Origin: Cupriavidus sp. WGlv3
Lineage (GTDB): Bacteria > Pseudomonadota > Gammaproteobacteria > Burkholderiales > Burkholderiaceae
Length of the DNA stretch: 64,000 nt
Assembly: GCF_023952475.1 (NCBI RefSeq)
Contig: NZ_JALHRX010000006.1
Span: 223,278-287,277 of the forward strand
Reading direction: 5' to 3'
The notes beneath the pieces are model-generated. The model had not been told where the DNA came from, ran no database searches, and saw only the letters and a list, made by a program, of their open reading frames with translations. Below are positions 17,095 to 26,577 of the stretch, in pieces (the first letter of the stretch is position 1; the number at the start of each line of letters is the position of its first letter). The translations under genes were made by a program, and so were the position numbers.

Positions 17095-17442
17095 TTAGTT
17101 CCAGATCGGATCTTCCTTCTGCATCTGATCCTTGGTCTTCTTCATCCAGTAGGAACCGATCTGGCGTTCGGTGACAGACCCCTTCTTTTTGGCGTCAATC
17201 TTGTCGAAATTCGCGTAGACCTGGGGCATGCCTGCCTGCGCTTCGTCGCGGGTCAGCTTGCCGTCATGATTGGCATCGGCCGCCTTGAATCGCTCCGCAA
17301 TCAAGGCCTTGGCTTGTGCCGTAGTCGGTGGTGCTTTGGGAACCTCGCCTTGGGATCCTTGAGCCGACTGGGCGCTCACTCCAAGAGAAGTGAGTGCCAT
17401 CAGGACTGCGAAACCAACTGCGGGCAAATTGCGTACGGTCAT
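17095..17442 (-). CDS. Secreted EF-hand calcium-binding protein
   Basis: A 115-residue protein with a Sec signal peptide (cleavage near SAQ at about 25). One canonical EF-hand loop, DANHDGKLTRDE at residues 56-67, has the expected D/N/D/K/E ligand pattern; a second at about 83-94 (DAKKKGSVTERQ) is degenerate and probably does not bind calcium. This fits the small periplasmic EF-hand proteins found in Cupriavidus and Ralstonia. Its DNA is less GC-rich than its neighbours, as is the flanking 16.9-17.6 kb, which may point to separate origin. It is a single gene; the 232 bp upstream (17443-17674) shows no other gene. Confidence 0.8.
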   Translation of the reverse strand: MTVRNLPAVGFAVLMALTSLGVSAQSAQGSQGEVPKAPPTTAQAKALIAERFKAADANHDGKLTRDEAQAGMPQVYANFDKIDAKKKGSVTERQIGSYWMKKTKDQMQKEDPIWN

Positions 17443-17674
17443 GTCGCTCTCCTCAAGTCATAGTGTTGTTTGGAGCCGTGGAACAGGAAGGCCTGCTGGC
17501 CGAATATCCCGTGAGCCCTGGCTCGCTCAGTATTCTACGTGCTGTACGGGGCATCACGAGTAGGGGGAATCCGCTATCACAAGGGGCTACCGCCAACACG
17601 TTCCCGGAACATAAGGGGAGAAAGCAGGCGGGAGGGTCGGCTCGTTGGGCCCGCCAGGCACGGCGACCCGACCT

Positions 17675-19174
17675 TCAGGCAACCCCCTTCCTGCCCCGCA
17701 TCCTCAAATCACTAACCACCGGCCACACCAGCACGAACACAGCCAGTCCCATAATCGACCCGACCAGCCCATTCGACCAGAACACATCCAACGCCCCGGA
17801 CGACACCAGCATGGTCTGCCGGAACGCATCCTCGGCGCGGTCGCCCAGCACCAGCGCCAGCACCATCGGCGCCAACGGATAGTCCAGCTTCTTCAACACA
17901 TAGCCCACCACGCCAAAGCCCAGCATCAGCCAGACGTCGAACAGCGCCCCGTTCACCGTGTACGCGCCGATCGCGCAGATCACCAGGATCAGCGGCGCGA
18001 TGATCGAGAAGGGAATGCGCAGGATCGCCGCGAACAGCGGCACCGTCGACAGCACCACGATCAGCCCGACGATATTGCCCAGGTACATGCTGGCGATCAG
18101 CCCCCACACGAACGGCCCCTGCTCGGCGAACAGCAGCGGCCCCGGCTGCAGGCCCCAGATCATCAGGCCGCCCAGCAGCACCGCGGCGGTGGCCGAACCG
18201 GGAATGCCCAGGGCCAGCATCGGCAGCAGCGCGCTGGTGCCGGCCGCGTGCGCGGCGGTCTCGGGGGCGACCACCCCTTCGACATTGCCCTGCCCGAACG
18301 AATCGGGATCCTTCGCCATGCGCTTGGCCACGCCATAGCCCATGAACGACGCCGCGGTGGCACCGCCCGGGGTAATGCCCAGCCAGCAGCCGATCACCGA
18401 CGAGCGCACCACGGTCAGCCAGTAGCGCGGCAATTCGGCCCAGGTCTTCAGCACCACCTTCAGGTCGATGCGGGCCTGCTTGCCGCGGAAGGCCACGCCC
18501 TCTTCCATCGTCATCAGGATCTCGCTGATGCCGAACAGGCCGATCACCGCCACCAGGAAGTCGAAGCCGCGCAGCAACTCGGTCGAGCCGAAGGTCATGC
18601 GCAGCGTGCCCGATACCGTGTCCATGCCCACCGCGGCCAGCACGAAGCCCAGGCACATCGCGATCAGGATCTTTGGCTTGGACTCCTTGCCCATGCCGAC
18701 GAAGCTGCAGAAGGTCAGCAGGTACACCGCGAAGAACTCGGGCGGGCCGAAGCGCAGCGCGAACTTTGCCACCAGCGGCGCCAGGAAGGTGATCAGCAGC
18801 ACGCCGGCCAGCGCGCCCAGGCACGAACCGGTGAAGGCCGAGGTCAGGGCCTTGCCGGCCTCGCCGCGCTGCGCCATCGGGTAACCGTCGAAGGTGGTGG
18901 CCACCGACCAGGCTTCGCCGGGAATATTGAACAGGATCGAGGTGATCGCCCCGCCGAACAATGCGCCCCAGTAGATGCAGGACAGCATGATGATGGCCGA
19001 CACCGGGTCCATCGAAAACGTCAGTGGCAGCAGGATCGCCACGCCGTTGGGCCCGCCCAGGCCGGGCAGTACGCCCACCACGATGCCAAGCAGGATGCCG
19101 ACGAACATCAGGCCGACGTTCTGCCATGACAGCGCCACGGCAAAGCCGCCCATCAATGCATTGAGTTCATCCAT
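17675..19174 (-). CDS. tctA: Tripartite tricarboxylate transporter large membrane subunit
   Basis: A 499-residue TctA protein with about twelve helices. It has the family signature near the N-terminus, GVLPGLGGPNGVAILLPLTFSMDP, and its repeat-related copy GITPGGATAASFMGYGVAKR in the middle. TctA forms the translocation path of TTT transporters, secondary uptake systems dependent on a periplasmic TctC protein. The ATG follows a GGGAGGG site that overlaps the end of tctB 13 bp upstream. It is the last gene of an operon of aminotransferase, FAD/Fe-S protein, aldolase, tctC, tctB and tctA, so the transporter probably imports the substrate of those enzymes. Confidence 0.93.
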   Translation of the reverse strand: MDELNALMGGFAVALSWQNVGLMFVGILLGIVVGVLPGLGGPNGVAILLPLTFSMDPVSAIIMLSCIYWGALFGGAITSILFNIPGEAWSVATTFDGYPMAQRGEAGKALTSAFTGSCLGALAGVLLITFLAPLVAKFALRFGPPEFFAVYLLTFCSFVGMGKESKPKILIAMCLGFVLAAVGMDTVSGTLRMTFGSTELLRGFDFLVAVIGLFGISEILMTMEEGVAFRGKQARIDLKVVLKTWAELPRYWLTVVRSSVIGCWLGITPGGATAASFMGYGVAKRMAKDPDSFGQGNVEGVVAPETAAHAAGTSALLPMLALGIPGSATAAVLLGGLMIWGLQPGPLLFAEQGPFVWGLIASMYLGNIVGLIVVLSTVPLFAAILRIPFSIIAPLILVICAIGAYTVNGALFDVWLMLGFGVVGYVLKKLDYPLAPMVLALVLGDRAEDAFRQTMLVSSGALDVFWSNGLVGSIMGLAVFVLVWPVVSDLRMRGRKGVA

Positions 19175-19186
19175 GATCCGCCCTCC

Positions 19187-19693
19187 CTAGTAGCCCAGCG
19201 CCGCTTCGAGCGGGCCCTTGGGCAGCGGTACGCGGAACTGGATTTCGAAGATCCAGAACAGCAAGGCATTGATGCCGACTCCGGTCAGTGCGGCCTTCCA
19301 CCACGCCGCCTTGCCCACCCACACCATGAAGCCGGCGATGAAGGCCGCCGACGCGACGTAGATGCCGAGCAGCCCGATCAGCCCGACATACACCGTCAGA
19401 GGCACCAGGATCACGCCCACCTGCCGCAGTTGCTGCCACGTCGCGAACACGGCGGTGCGGTCCGCGCGCAGCGCCTGCACGCCCACCAGCACGCTGCAGA
19501 CCAGGATGATGATGCCGACCCGCATCGGGAAATAGCCCGCTTCCGGCCCGTCCGGTGCCCAGCCGGCACCGATGCCGTAGTTGCTCCAGATCACCACCAG
19601 CGCGCCGGCCAGCAGGCACAGCGCCATCGCCAGTTCCACCGCCTTGACCGAGATGCCGGCGCCCGCATGCGCCGTTTCCTGTTGTGAATCCAT
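19187..19693 (-). CDS. tctB: Tripartite tricarboxylate transporter small membrane subunit
   Basis: A 168-residue protein with four predicted helices, as expected for TctB: helix 1 near LAMALCLLAGALVVIWSNYGIG, then a periplasmic-like GPEAGYFPMRVG motif typical of the family, and three more hydrophobic stretches. TctB is the small partner of TctA in the membrane. It lies 71 bp after tctC and 12 bp before tctA. Confidence 0.9.
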   Translation of the reverse strand: MDSQQETAHAGAGISVKAVELAMALCLLAGALVVIWSNYGIGAGWAPDGPEAGYFPMRVGIIILVCSVLVGVQALRADRTAVFATWQQLRQVGVILVPLTVYVGLIGLLGIYVASAAFIAGFMVWVGKAAWWKAALTGVGINALLFWIFEIQFRVPLPKGPLEAALGY

Positions 19694-19764
19694 GTTGTCC
19701 CCCGCCTTGCTTCAGGCCATTGGCTGCGCCGCGCGGCGCAGCCCGTTGGTGATCCGCGCCAGCG

Positions 19765-20760
19765 TCAGCGCGCGGCGACGAAGCCGGCCTCCTTGATGAT
19801 GTCGCGGTGCGCGGCTTCGTCGCGCGCCAGGAAATCGGTCAGCGCCTTGCCGGTCAGGAACTCGTTCTTCAGCGCGCTCTTCTCCAGGTATTCCTTCCAC
19901 TCCGGCGTGGCCACGATCTTCTGCATCAGGTCCACGTAGTACTTCTGCTGCTCCGGGGTCACGCCCCCCGGCATCATGAACACGCGCAGCATCTGGTATT
20001 GAACGTCGAGGCCCTGCTCCTTGCAGGTCGGCACGTCATGCCAGCTCTGGGTCTGCGTGACCTTGCCGTTGTAGGCCATGCGCTCCGGCGCGAACACGCA
20101 CAGCGCGCGATGCTCGCCGGCGCGCCACTGGCCGATCGATTCGGACGGGTTGTTCACGTTGGCGTCGATATGCTGGCCCGACAGCTGCGTGGCCGCCTCG
20201 CCGCCGCCCTTGTACGGCACGTAGATAAAGCGGGTGCCGGTCTTCTTCTGCACCAGCGCGCTGATGATCTGGTCTTCGCGCTTGGAACTGGTGCCGCCGA
20301 CCTTGATCTTGCCCGCGCTGGCCCTGGACGCGTCGATGAACTGCGCGACGGTCTTGTACGGTGCCGCCGCATTGGTCCACAGCACGAACTCGTCCTGCGC
20401 GATCATCGCCACCGGCGTGAGATCGCGCCAGCTGAACGGCAGATGGCTGACCATCGGCACCGTGTAAAGCGCCGACGAGGCCACCAGCAGCTTGTGCGGA
20501 TTGCCCTGCGATGCCTTGGTATCCATCAGCCCTTCGGCGCCGCTGGCACCCGCCTTGTTCAGCACGATCACCGGCTGGCTCATCAGCTTGTGCTTGGCGA
20601 TGATGCCCTGGATCGACCGCGCCATCTGGTCCGAGGCGCCACCGGCGCTGAACGGCACCACGATCTCGACCGGCTTGGCCGGCTCCCATGCCCATGCGCT
20701 GAGGCATGCCGTGGCACCCGCCACGGCCGCCAGGGTCTTCCTGACTGTGTTGCGTTGCAT
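19765..20760 (-). CDS. tctC: TctC/Bug-type periplasmic substrate-binding protein
   Basis: A 331-residue Bug-family protein with a Sec signal peptide (to about AWA, residue 24). Family motifs are present: VEIVVPFSAGGASDQMARSI, the domain-closing FIYVPYKGGGEAATQLSGQ, and the C-terminal EQQKYYVDLMQKIVATPEWKEYLEKSALK. Bug proteins capture carboxylates, and this one is encoded with its own TctAB pair, so it is the functional receptor. An AAAGGAG site precedes the ATG. The ligand is unknown; the operon enzymes suggest a hydroxylated C4 amino or dicarboxylic acid. Confidence 0.9.
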   Translation of the reverse strand: MQRNTVRKTLAAVAGATACLSAWAWEPAKPVEIVVPFSAGGASDQMARSIQGIIAKHKLMSQPVIVLNKAGASGAEGLMDTKASQGNPHKLLVASSALYTVPMVSHLPFSWRDLTPVAMIAQDEFVLWTNAAAPYKTVAQFIDASRASAGKIKVGGTSSKREDQIISALVQKKTGTRFIYVPYKGGGEAATQLSGQHIDANVNNPSESIGQWRAGEHRALCVFAPERMAYNGKVTQTQSWHDVPTCKEQGLDVQYQMLRVFMMPGGVTPEQQKYYVDLMQKIVATPEWKEYLEKSALKNEFLTGKALTDFLARDEAAHRDIIKEAGFVAAR

Positions 20761-20840
20761 CGTTGGTCTCCTTTGGCTTTGACTACCCGGTGCCGCTGGT
20801 TGCGGCTCTTCTCTTCTGTTTCCTGCGCTGCCACGCGGCA

Positions 20841-22007
20841 TCAGCGGCTCAGGCCGCGCGCCGCGATGTCCCATAGCTCTGCCACATGCCCGTCGCGGCA
20901 GCACACGTATTGCGCGTGCAGGTTTGCGGTGGGGTCGCAATGGCCGGGCACCAGCCAGAGCTTGCTGCCCAGCAGGGCCTGGTTGTCTTCGTCCAGCACC
21001 TGCAGCACGCCGTGCTCGTCGTTGGCCGCGACATAGCGCAGCCACTCGCTGCCCGGGCCGGACCACAGGCGCGGCAGGCCGGAATCCACCGCGAGCGACT
21101 TCAGGCCCGCATCGCACACCGCCACGCCGGCGCGCGCGGTGCTCATCACCGTGGTCGATAGGAACAGACCGTGCCGCGGCTGGAAGCGGCCGGGCCATTC
21201 GCTGGCGCCATAGTGGCCGTCCAGGAACACGTAGCTGCCGGGCTGGATCTCGGTAAAGACGCCGCTCTCGCAATCGAACTCCGCGGTGCCGCTGCCGCCG
21301 CCGGTGATGACCGGGCAGGCGATGCCGCGGGCACGCAGGTGCGCCACGTAGGCGCCCGCCTGTTCGGCGGCGCGCCGGGCGGCGTCGCGGCGCTGCGTCC
21401 AGGGCGCCAGGTGCTGGGCGCCGCCGTGATACGCCTGCAGCCCGCCGAAACGCAGCGACGGCGCCGCGCCGATCGCATCGGCGAGGCGGCTCAACGCTTC
21501 GGGACTGTCGACGCCGCAACGCCCCTGTCCGACATCGGCTTCCGCCAGCACCGTGATGCACACCCCGCCGGCCGTCGCGGCGGCGGCGATCGCGGCAACC
21601 TGGCGCACATCGTCCACGCACACGCTCAGGTCTACATGCCGGGCCAGCTCCACCGCCATCGCCAGCTTGTCGGCGCCGACGAACTCGTTGCTGATATGGA
21701 TGCTGGCGATGCCGGCGGCGGCAAACGGATAGGCCTCGCTGAGCTTCTGGCAGCAGATGCCCACCGCGCCGGCGGCAAGCTGCCGCTGCGCGATCGCCAC
21801 CGACTTGTGCGCCTTGGCATGCGGGCGCAGCGCCACGCCGCCGGCATCGGCTAGCGCCTGCATCCGGGCCACGTTCTGGTCGAAGGCATCGAGGTCGACC
21901 AGCAGCGCCGGCGTGCCTACGTCCTCGACACGGTCGCCGATCTTTGCCGGCGCCGGCGGCTGCAGGCGGCTACGGTCCTGGACGGCGTTGTGCATCGCCT
22001 CAGTCAT
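20841..22007 (-). CDS. DSD1-family PLP enzyme, 3-hydroxy-D-aspartate aldolase-like
   Basis: A 388-residue fold-type III PLP enzyme related to D-threonine aldolase, D-serine dehydratase and 3-hydroxy-D-aspartate aldolase. It has TPALLVDLDAFDQNV, the PLP-lysine motif RPHAKAHKS (Lys65), GICCQKLSEAYPF, the phosphate-binding VITGGGSGT, and the metal site LVPGHCDP (His356, Asp358). The overall sequence reads closest to bacterial 3-hydroxyaspartate aldolases, which yield glycine and glyoxylate. The ATG overlaps the stop of the upstream FAD/Fe-S gene by 8 bp. With an adjacent aminotransferase and TctCBA transporter it probably belongs to a hydroxy-amino-acid pathway, but substrate and stereochemistry are inferred. 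Confidence 0.8.
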   Translation of the reverse strand: MTEAMHNAVQDRSRLQPPAPAKIGDRVEDVGTPALLVDLDAFDQNVARMQALADAGGVALRPHAKAHKSVAIAQRQLAAGAVGICCQKLSEAYPFAAAGIASIHISNEFVGADKLAMAVELARHVDLSVCVDDVRQVAAIAAAATAGGVCITVLAEADVGQGRCGVDSPEALSRLADAIGAAPSLRFGGLQAYHGGAQHLAPWTQRRDAARRAAEQAGAYVAHLRARGIACPVITGGGSGTAEFDCESGVFTEIQPGSYVFLDGHYGASEWPGRFQPRHGLFLSTTVMSTARAGVAVCDAGLKSLAVDSGLPRLWSGPGSEWLRYVAANDEHGVLQVLDEDNQALLGSKLWLVPGHCDPTANLHAQYVCCRDGHVAELWDIAARGLSR

Positions 22008-25000
22008 GGTGGCCGCCCTCCAGCGCCATCGCCAGCACTCTTGCCACATGCATCGCCTCGGCCTGCGCGCCGTCGCGGATCTGGTGGCGGCAACTGGTGC
22101 CGTCCGCGACCACGAGGGCATCGGCGCTGCGCCGGCGCACTGCCGGCAGCAGCGACAGCTCGGCCATCGCCTGCGATGCTTCGAAATGCTCGGCCTCATA
22201 GCCGAAGCTGCCGGCCATGCCGCAGCACGACGACTCCACCGGCGCCACCTTCAGGCCCGGAATCCACCCCAGCACGGTCTGCACCGGCGTGAAGGCATCG
22301 AACGCCTTCTGGTGGCAGTGCCCGTGCACGATGGCCTCGGAGACCTGCAGCGGCTGCAGCGGCAACGCCAGCCGGCCCGCCTGGCGCTCGCGCACCAGGA
22401 ATTCCTCGAACAGGAACGACAGGCTGGCGAGCTGGCGCGCCTCTTCGCCATAGCCATAGCCGAGGAACTCGTCGCGCAGCGACAGCAGGCACGACGGCTC
22501 CAGGCCGACCACCGGCACGCCGCGCTCGACGAACGGGCGAAGCGTATCGAGCAGGCGTCGCGCCTCGGCCTTCGCCTGGTCGACCAGGCCCGCGGCCAGG
22601 AAGGTGCGGCCGCAGCACAGCGGGCGCTCGCCTGCGCGGGTGTTGAAGTGCACCGTATAGCCCGCCGCTTCCAGCACGGCCTGCGCGGCGCGCGCATTGT
22701 CGGGCTCCATGTAGTTGCTGAAGGTATCGACGAAGAGCAGCACCTCGCGGCCATCGGCCTTGCTGCCTGCAGCGTTGCCCGCGCTGCGGCTGCGCGCCAG
22801 GAACGGCGCGGTGAAGCGCGGCAGCGACCGTTGCGTGGCAAATCCCAGCGCGCGCTTGATCCAGCCGGAGACCCCGGGCAGGCTGTCGGCCAACGCCAGC
22901 AGGCCCGGCACGCGGCTCGCCGTCGGCGCATAGCGCGGCAGGAATGCCACCATGCGCTCACGCAGGCCGATGCCGTGCCGGCTGGTCCAGGCGTGGCGCG
23001 CCTCGATCTTGAACTTCGCCATGTCGACGCCGGTCGGGCAGTCGCGCTTGCAGCCCTTGCACGAGACGCACAGGTCCAGCGCCTCCTTCACTTCGCTGCT
23101 GGCCAGCCCGTCGCTGCCGAGCTGTCCGGTCAGCGCCAGCCGCAGCGTGTTGGCGCGGCCGCGGGTTACGTGCTGCTCGTCCTTGGTCACGCGATAGCTG
23201 GGGCACATGGTGCCGGCGTCGAACTTGCGGCAGTGGCCGTTGTTGTTGCACATCTCCACGGCCGACGCGAGGCCATGCGTGGCGGTATCGTTGCCCGTGC
23301 CCGGCCCGGTCTCGGCACCCGTCATCGGGTCGCGCCGCACGTTCCACGCCGACCAGTCCAGCGCCGGCGTCAGTGGCAGCGCGGCGTAGCCGGGCGCGAA
23401 GCGGAAGTTCTCGCGCGCATCCATGCGGGGCGGGCGCACGATCTTGTCGGGGTTGAAGCGGTTGTCCGGATCGAACAGCGCCTTGATCTCGCTGAACGCG
23501 GCGTTGATGCGCGGGCCGTACTGCCAGGCCACCCACTCGCCGCGGCACAGGCCGTCGCCGTGCTCGCCGGAATACGCGCCCTTGTATTCGCGCACCAGCT
23601 CGGCCGCCTCTTCCGCGATCTCGCGCATGCGCAGCGCGCCGTCGCGGCGCATGTCCAGGATCGGCCGCACATGCAGCGTGCCGACGCTGGCGTGGGCATA
23701 CCAGGTGCCCTCGGTCTCGTGCTTGTGGAAGACCTCGGTCAAGCGGCGGGTGTATTCGGCCAGGTGCTCGAGCGGCACCGCGCAATCTTCGATGAACGAG
23801 ACCGGCTTGCCATCGCCCTTCATGCTCATCATGATGTTCAGGCCGGCCTTGCGCACATCCCACAGCGCCTTCTGCGCCTTCTCTTCCGGCATCTTCACCA
23901 CCGAGCCCGGCAGGCCCAGGTCGGCCATCAGCTCGGCCAGCTGGTCCAGTTGCGCCAGCAGTGCCTGGCGGTCGTCGCCGGCGAATTCCACCAGCAGGAT
24001 GGCCTGCGGATCGCCGGTCAGCGCGCGCTCGACCACCGGGCGGAAGGCGGGGTTTTCCATCGACAGGTCGATCATGGTGCGGTCGACCAGTTCCACCGCC
24101 ACCGGTTGCAGCGTGACGATATGCTGCGTCAGGTCCATCGCCTGGTAGAAGGTGGGGAAGTTGACCACGCCCAGCACCTTGTGCGCCGGCAGCGGCGCCA
24201 GCTTCAGCGTGAGCTGGCGGCTGCAGGCCAGCGTGCCTTCGGAGCCGACCAGGATATGCGCTAGGTTGGCGTGGCCGTCGTCGGTATAGGCGCGCGGGTT
24301 CTGGCAGTCGAACAGGTCGATGTTGTAGCCGGCGACGCGGCGCAGCACCTTGGGCATGCGCTCGGCGATCTCGCCGCGCTCGCGCGTGGCGATGCGCTGC
24401 AGCCCATGAAGGATGCTCTCGGCGCGTCCTGCCGCCACTGGTTGCGCCAGAGAACCGAAATGGCAATCGCTGCCGTCCGCCAGCACCGCATCGATGGCCA
24501 GCACGTTATGCACCATGTTGCCGTAGGCGATCGAGCGCGAGCCGCACGAATTGTTGCCTGCCATGCCGCCGATGGTGCATTGCGCCCCGGTGGAAACGTC
24601 CACCGGGAACCACAGCCCGTGCGGCTTGAGCCAGGCGTTCAGGTGGTCCAGCACGATGCCGGGCTCCACCGTCACCGTGCGCGCGCCGGCATCGAAAGCG
24701 ACCACGTTGTTGAGCCACTTGCTGGTATCGATGACCAGCGCCTCGCCCACGGTCTGGCCGCACTGGCTGGTGCCGGCGCCGCGGGCCAGCACCGGCACCC
24801 GCTGGTCGCGAGCGATGTCGAGCGCGCGCACCAGGTCGGCCTGGTCGCGCGGCACCACCACGCCGACCGGCATGATCTGGTAGATCGAGGCATCGGTGGC
24901 ATAGCGGCCGCGGGCTGCGCGGTCGAACAGCACGTCGCCGCGCAGTTCCTTGCGCAGCAGCGCCGATAGCGGCGAGGTGGCCCGGCGCTGCGCGGGCACC

Positions 25001-25044
25001 AGGTGGATCGGCTTGACCAGCAGGGAGGACGAAGTCATGTTCAT
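22000..25044 (-). CDS. FAD/Fe-S D-2-hydroxyacid dehydrogenase (YdiJ-like)
   Basis: About 1014 residues, the length of E. coli YdiJ, a D-2-hydroxyglutarate dehydrogenase. Domains in order: FAD-binding type 4 (VVPRDQADLVRALDIAR, ARGAGTSQCGQTVGE, GAQCTIGGMAGNNSCGSRS), FAD-linked oxidase C-terminal domain to about residue 530, a 4Fe-4S region with CNNNGHCRKFDAGTMCPSY and CVSCKGCKRDCPTGVD, and two CCG domains at the C-terminus (CCGRTFLAAG, SCCGMAGSFGYE). Such enzymes oxidise D-2-hydroxyacids and pass electrons to the quinone pool. It sits between the aminotransferase and the aldolase-like gene and overlaps the latter. Start ATG 25044 or 25038; neither has a strong ribosome site. Confidence 0.85.
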   Translation of the reverse strand: MNMTSSSLLVKPIHLVPAQRRATSPLSALLRKELRGDVLFDRAARGRYATDASIYQIMPVGVVVPRDQADLVRALDIARDQRVPVLARGAGTSQCGQTVGEALVIDTSKWLNNVVAFDAGARTVTVEPGIVLDHLNAWLKPHGLWFPVDVSTGAQCTIGGMAGNNSCGSRSIAYGNMVHNVLAIDAVLADGSDCHFGSLAQPVAAGRAESILHGLQRIATRERGEIAERMPKVLRRVAGYNIDLFDCQNPRAYTDDGHANLAHILVGSEGTLACSRQLTLKLAPLPAHKVLGVVNFPTFYQAMDLTQHIVTLQPVAVELVDRTMIDLSMENPAFRPVVERALTGDPQAILLVEFAGDDRQALLAQLDQLAELMADLGLPGSVVKMPEEKAQKALWDVRKAGLNIMMSMKGDGKPVSFIEDCAVPLEHLAEYTRRLTEVFHKHETEGTWYAHASVGTLHVRPILDMRRDGALRMREIAEEAAELVREYKGAYSGEHGDGLCRGEWVAWQYGPRINAAFSEIKALFDPDNRFNPDKIVRPPRMDARENFRFAPGYAALPLTPALDWSAWNVRRDPMTGAETGPGTGNDTATHGLASAVEMCNNNGHCRKFDAGTMCPSYRVTKDEQHVTRGRANTLRLALTGQLGSDGLASSEVKEALDLCVSCKGCKRDCPTGVDMAKFKIEARHAWTSRHGIGLRERMVAFLPRYAPTASRVPGLLALADSLPGVSGWIKRALGFATQRSLPRFTAPFLARSRSAGNAAGSKADGREVLLFVDTFSNYMEPDNARAAQAVLEAAGYTVHFNTRAGERPLCCGRTFLAAGLVDQAKAEARRLLDTLRPFVERGVPVVGLEPSCLLSLRDEFLGYGYGEEARQLASLSFLFEEFLVRERQAGRLALPLQPLQVSEAIVHGHCHQKAFDAFTPVQTVLGWIPGLKVAPVESSCCGMAGSFGYEAEHFEASQAMAELSLLPAVRRRSADALVVADGTSCRHQIRDGAQAEAMHVARVLAMALEGGHHD

Positions 25045-25193
25045 GGCATGCAAGAAACAAGGGCTGCGCGCCCACGGCGATGCATGCCGCCGCCTGCGGT
25101 GGGCGCATGTCGTGGTGATGCTCAGGCAGGAAAGTCAGGCAGGCGGCGGACTGAGCCGCGCCCGCCCTGGCTGCGCGGCTCGGTCGGCTCCGC

Positions 25194-26411
25194 TCAGGCG
25201 GCCCTGAGCGCCGGCTTGTCGGCGTGCGCAACGAGCGACGCCATCGCCGCGGCCACGCCGCTGCCGGCAAGCGGCACGCCTGCCAGCTTCAGCCCCATCT
25301 CGCAACCGGCGAGCGTGGCCATCAGAGTCAGGTCATTGCAATCGCCGAGATGGCCGATGCGGAACATGCGGCCGCGCATCTTGCCCAGCGCCTGCCCCAG
25401 CGACATGTCGAAGCGTTCATAGATCAGCTTGCGCACCGAATCCGCGTCGACGCCGTCGGGCATCATCACGCCGGTCAGCACCGGGCTGTACACCGCCGGG
25501 TCCGCGCACTGGATCTGCAGGCCCCAGGCGCGCACAGCCTGGCGTGTCGCCTCGGCCAGTCGCTGGTGGCGGGCGAAGACCTGTTCCAGGCCCTCGCCCA
25601 GGATCATGTCGAGCGCTTCGGACAGGCCGTACAGCAGATTGGTGTTGGGCGTGTACGGCCAGTAGCCGTTCTTGTTCGATTCGATGATCTCGGCCCAGCC
25701 CCAGAACGCGCGCGGCAGCGTGGCGTGCTGGCTGGCGGCGATTGCCTTGGGCGAGAGCGCGTTGAAGCTGATCCCCGGCGGCAGCATCAGGCCCTTCTGC
25801 GAGCCCGACACGGTCACGTCGACGCCCCACTCGTCATGCCGATAGTCGGCCGAACCCAAGCCCGAGATCGTGTCCACCAGCAGCAGCGCCGGATGCCCGG
25901 CGGCATCGATGGCCCGGCGCACCGCGGCGATATCCGAGGTCACGCCGGTCGAGGTCTCGTTGTGCACCACGCAGACGGCGCGAATCGTGTGGCTGCTGTC
26001 CTGGCGCAAGCGCGCCTCGATCATGTCCGCCTGCACCCCGCGGCGCCAGCCCTCGATGCCGGGCAGGCCCAGGAATTCCGGGCGCAGGCCCAGCGCCTCG
26101 GCCATCTTCTTCCACAGCGTGGCGAAATGCCCGGTCTCGAACATCAGCACATGGTCGCCCGGGCTGAGCGTGTTGGTCAGCGCCGCTTCCCAGGCACCGG
26201 TGCCCGACGCCGGATAGATGATCACCGGATGCCGGGTCTTGAAGATTTCCTTGATGCCGGTCAGCACCTTGCGGCCGAGTGCGCCGAACTCCGGGCCACG
26301 GTGGTCGATGGTCGGATAGCTCATCGCGCGCAGGATGCGGTCCGGCACCGGGCTCGGGCCAGGGATCTGCAGGAAGTGGCGGCCAGAGGGATGGAAATCG
26401 AGGTGAATCAT
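25194..26411 (-). CDS. Class V PLP aminotransferase (serine/alanine/hydroxyaspartate:glyoxylate type)
   Basis: A 405-residue protein of the alanine-glyoxylate aminotransferase family. It opens with the substrate loop FLQIPGPSPVPDRILRAM, has SGTGAWEAAL near 69, HNETSTGVTSD at 150-160, and the PLP lysine in VSGSQKGLMLPPG (Lys206). Known members transfer amino groups to glyoxylate from serine, alanine or, in the beta-hydroxyaspartate cycle (BhcA), from aspartate or hydroxyaspartate. It is the first gene of the six-gene operon, with an AAGGAGG site, and is divergent from a GntR/FCD regulator. The neighbouring aldolase-like enzyme would produce glyoxylate, a natural acceptor; this link is inference. 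Confidence 0.85.
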   Translation of the reverse strand: MIHLDFHPSGRHFLQIPGPSPVPDRILRAMSYPTIDHRGPEFGALGRKVLTGIKEIFKTRHPVIIYPASGTGAWEAALTNTLSPGDHVLMFETGHFATLWKKMAEALGLRPEFLGLPGIEGWRRGVQADMIEARLRQDSSHTIRAVCVVHNETSTGVTSDIAAVRRAIDAAGHPALLLVDTISGLGSADYRHDEWGVDVTVSGSQKGLMLPPGISFNALSPKAIAASQHATLPRAFWGWAEIIESNKNGYWPYTPNTNLLYGLSEALDMILGEGLEQVFARHQRLAEATRQAVRAWGLQIQCADPAVYSPVLTGVMMPDGVDADSVRKLIYERFDMSLGQALGKMRGRMFRIGHLGDCNDLTLMATLAGCEMGLKLAGVPLAGSGVAAAMASLVAHADKPALRAA

Positions 26412-26443
26412 GGAAATCGTGCCTCCTTGTTGTTTTATGAATT

Positions 26444-26453
26444 TTGAATGCAA
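26444..26453. promoter_or_regulatory. Candidate GntR operator, copy 1
   Basis: TTGAATGCAA, an imperfect palindrome of the TTGnATnCAA type favoured by FCD-subclass GntR regulators, lies 33 bp upstream of the aminotransferase start. The same 10 bases recur at 26578-26587, over the start of the GntR gene. The two copies bracket the divergent intergenic region. Confidence 0.5.
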
Positions 26454-26577
26454 TCGACTATAGCAGAGCGATCGGGGTGGTCCAAGGCCAAATTTACGGG
26501 GATTTGTGATGGTTAACCCGCACTTTGGAGCGGGGAAGCAAGATGCAGTAGAATCCGCGCCAAGCGGATAGAGGATA

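Noticed and set aside
17645..19129. 494-codon open frame on the plus strand
   Set aside because: It is the mirror of tctA, whose signature motifs are clear on the minus strand; the plus-strand translation is Gln/His/Arg-rich noise.
21757..24264. 835-codon open frame on the plus strand
   Set aside because: It lies opposite the FAD/Fe-S dehydrogenase and aldolase-like genes, both well supported. The translation has no recognisable domain.
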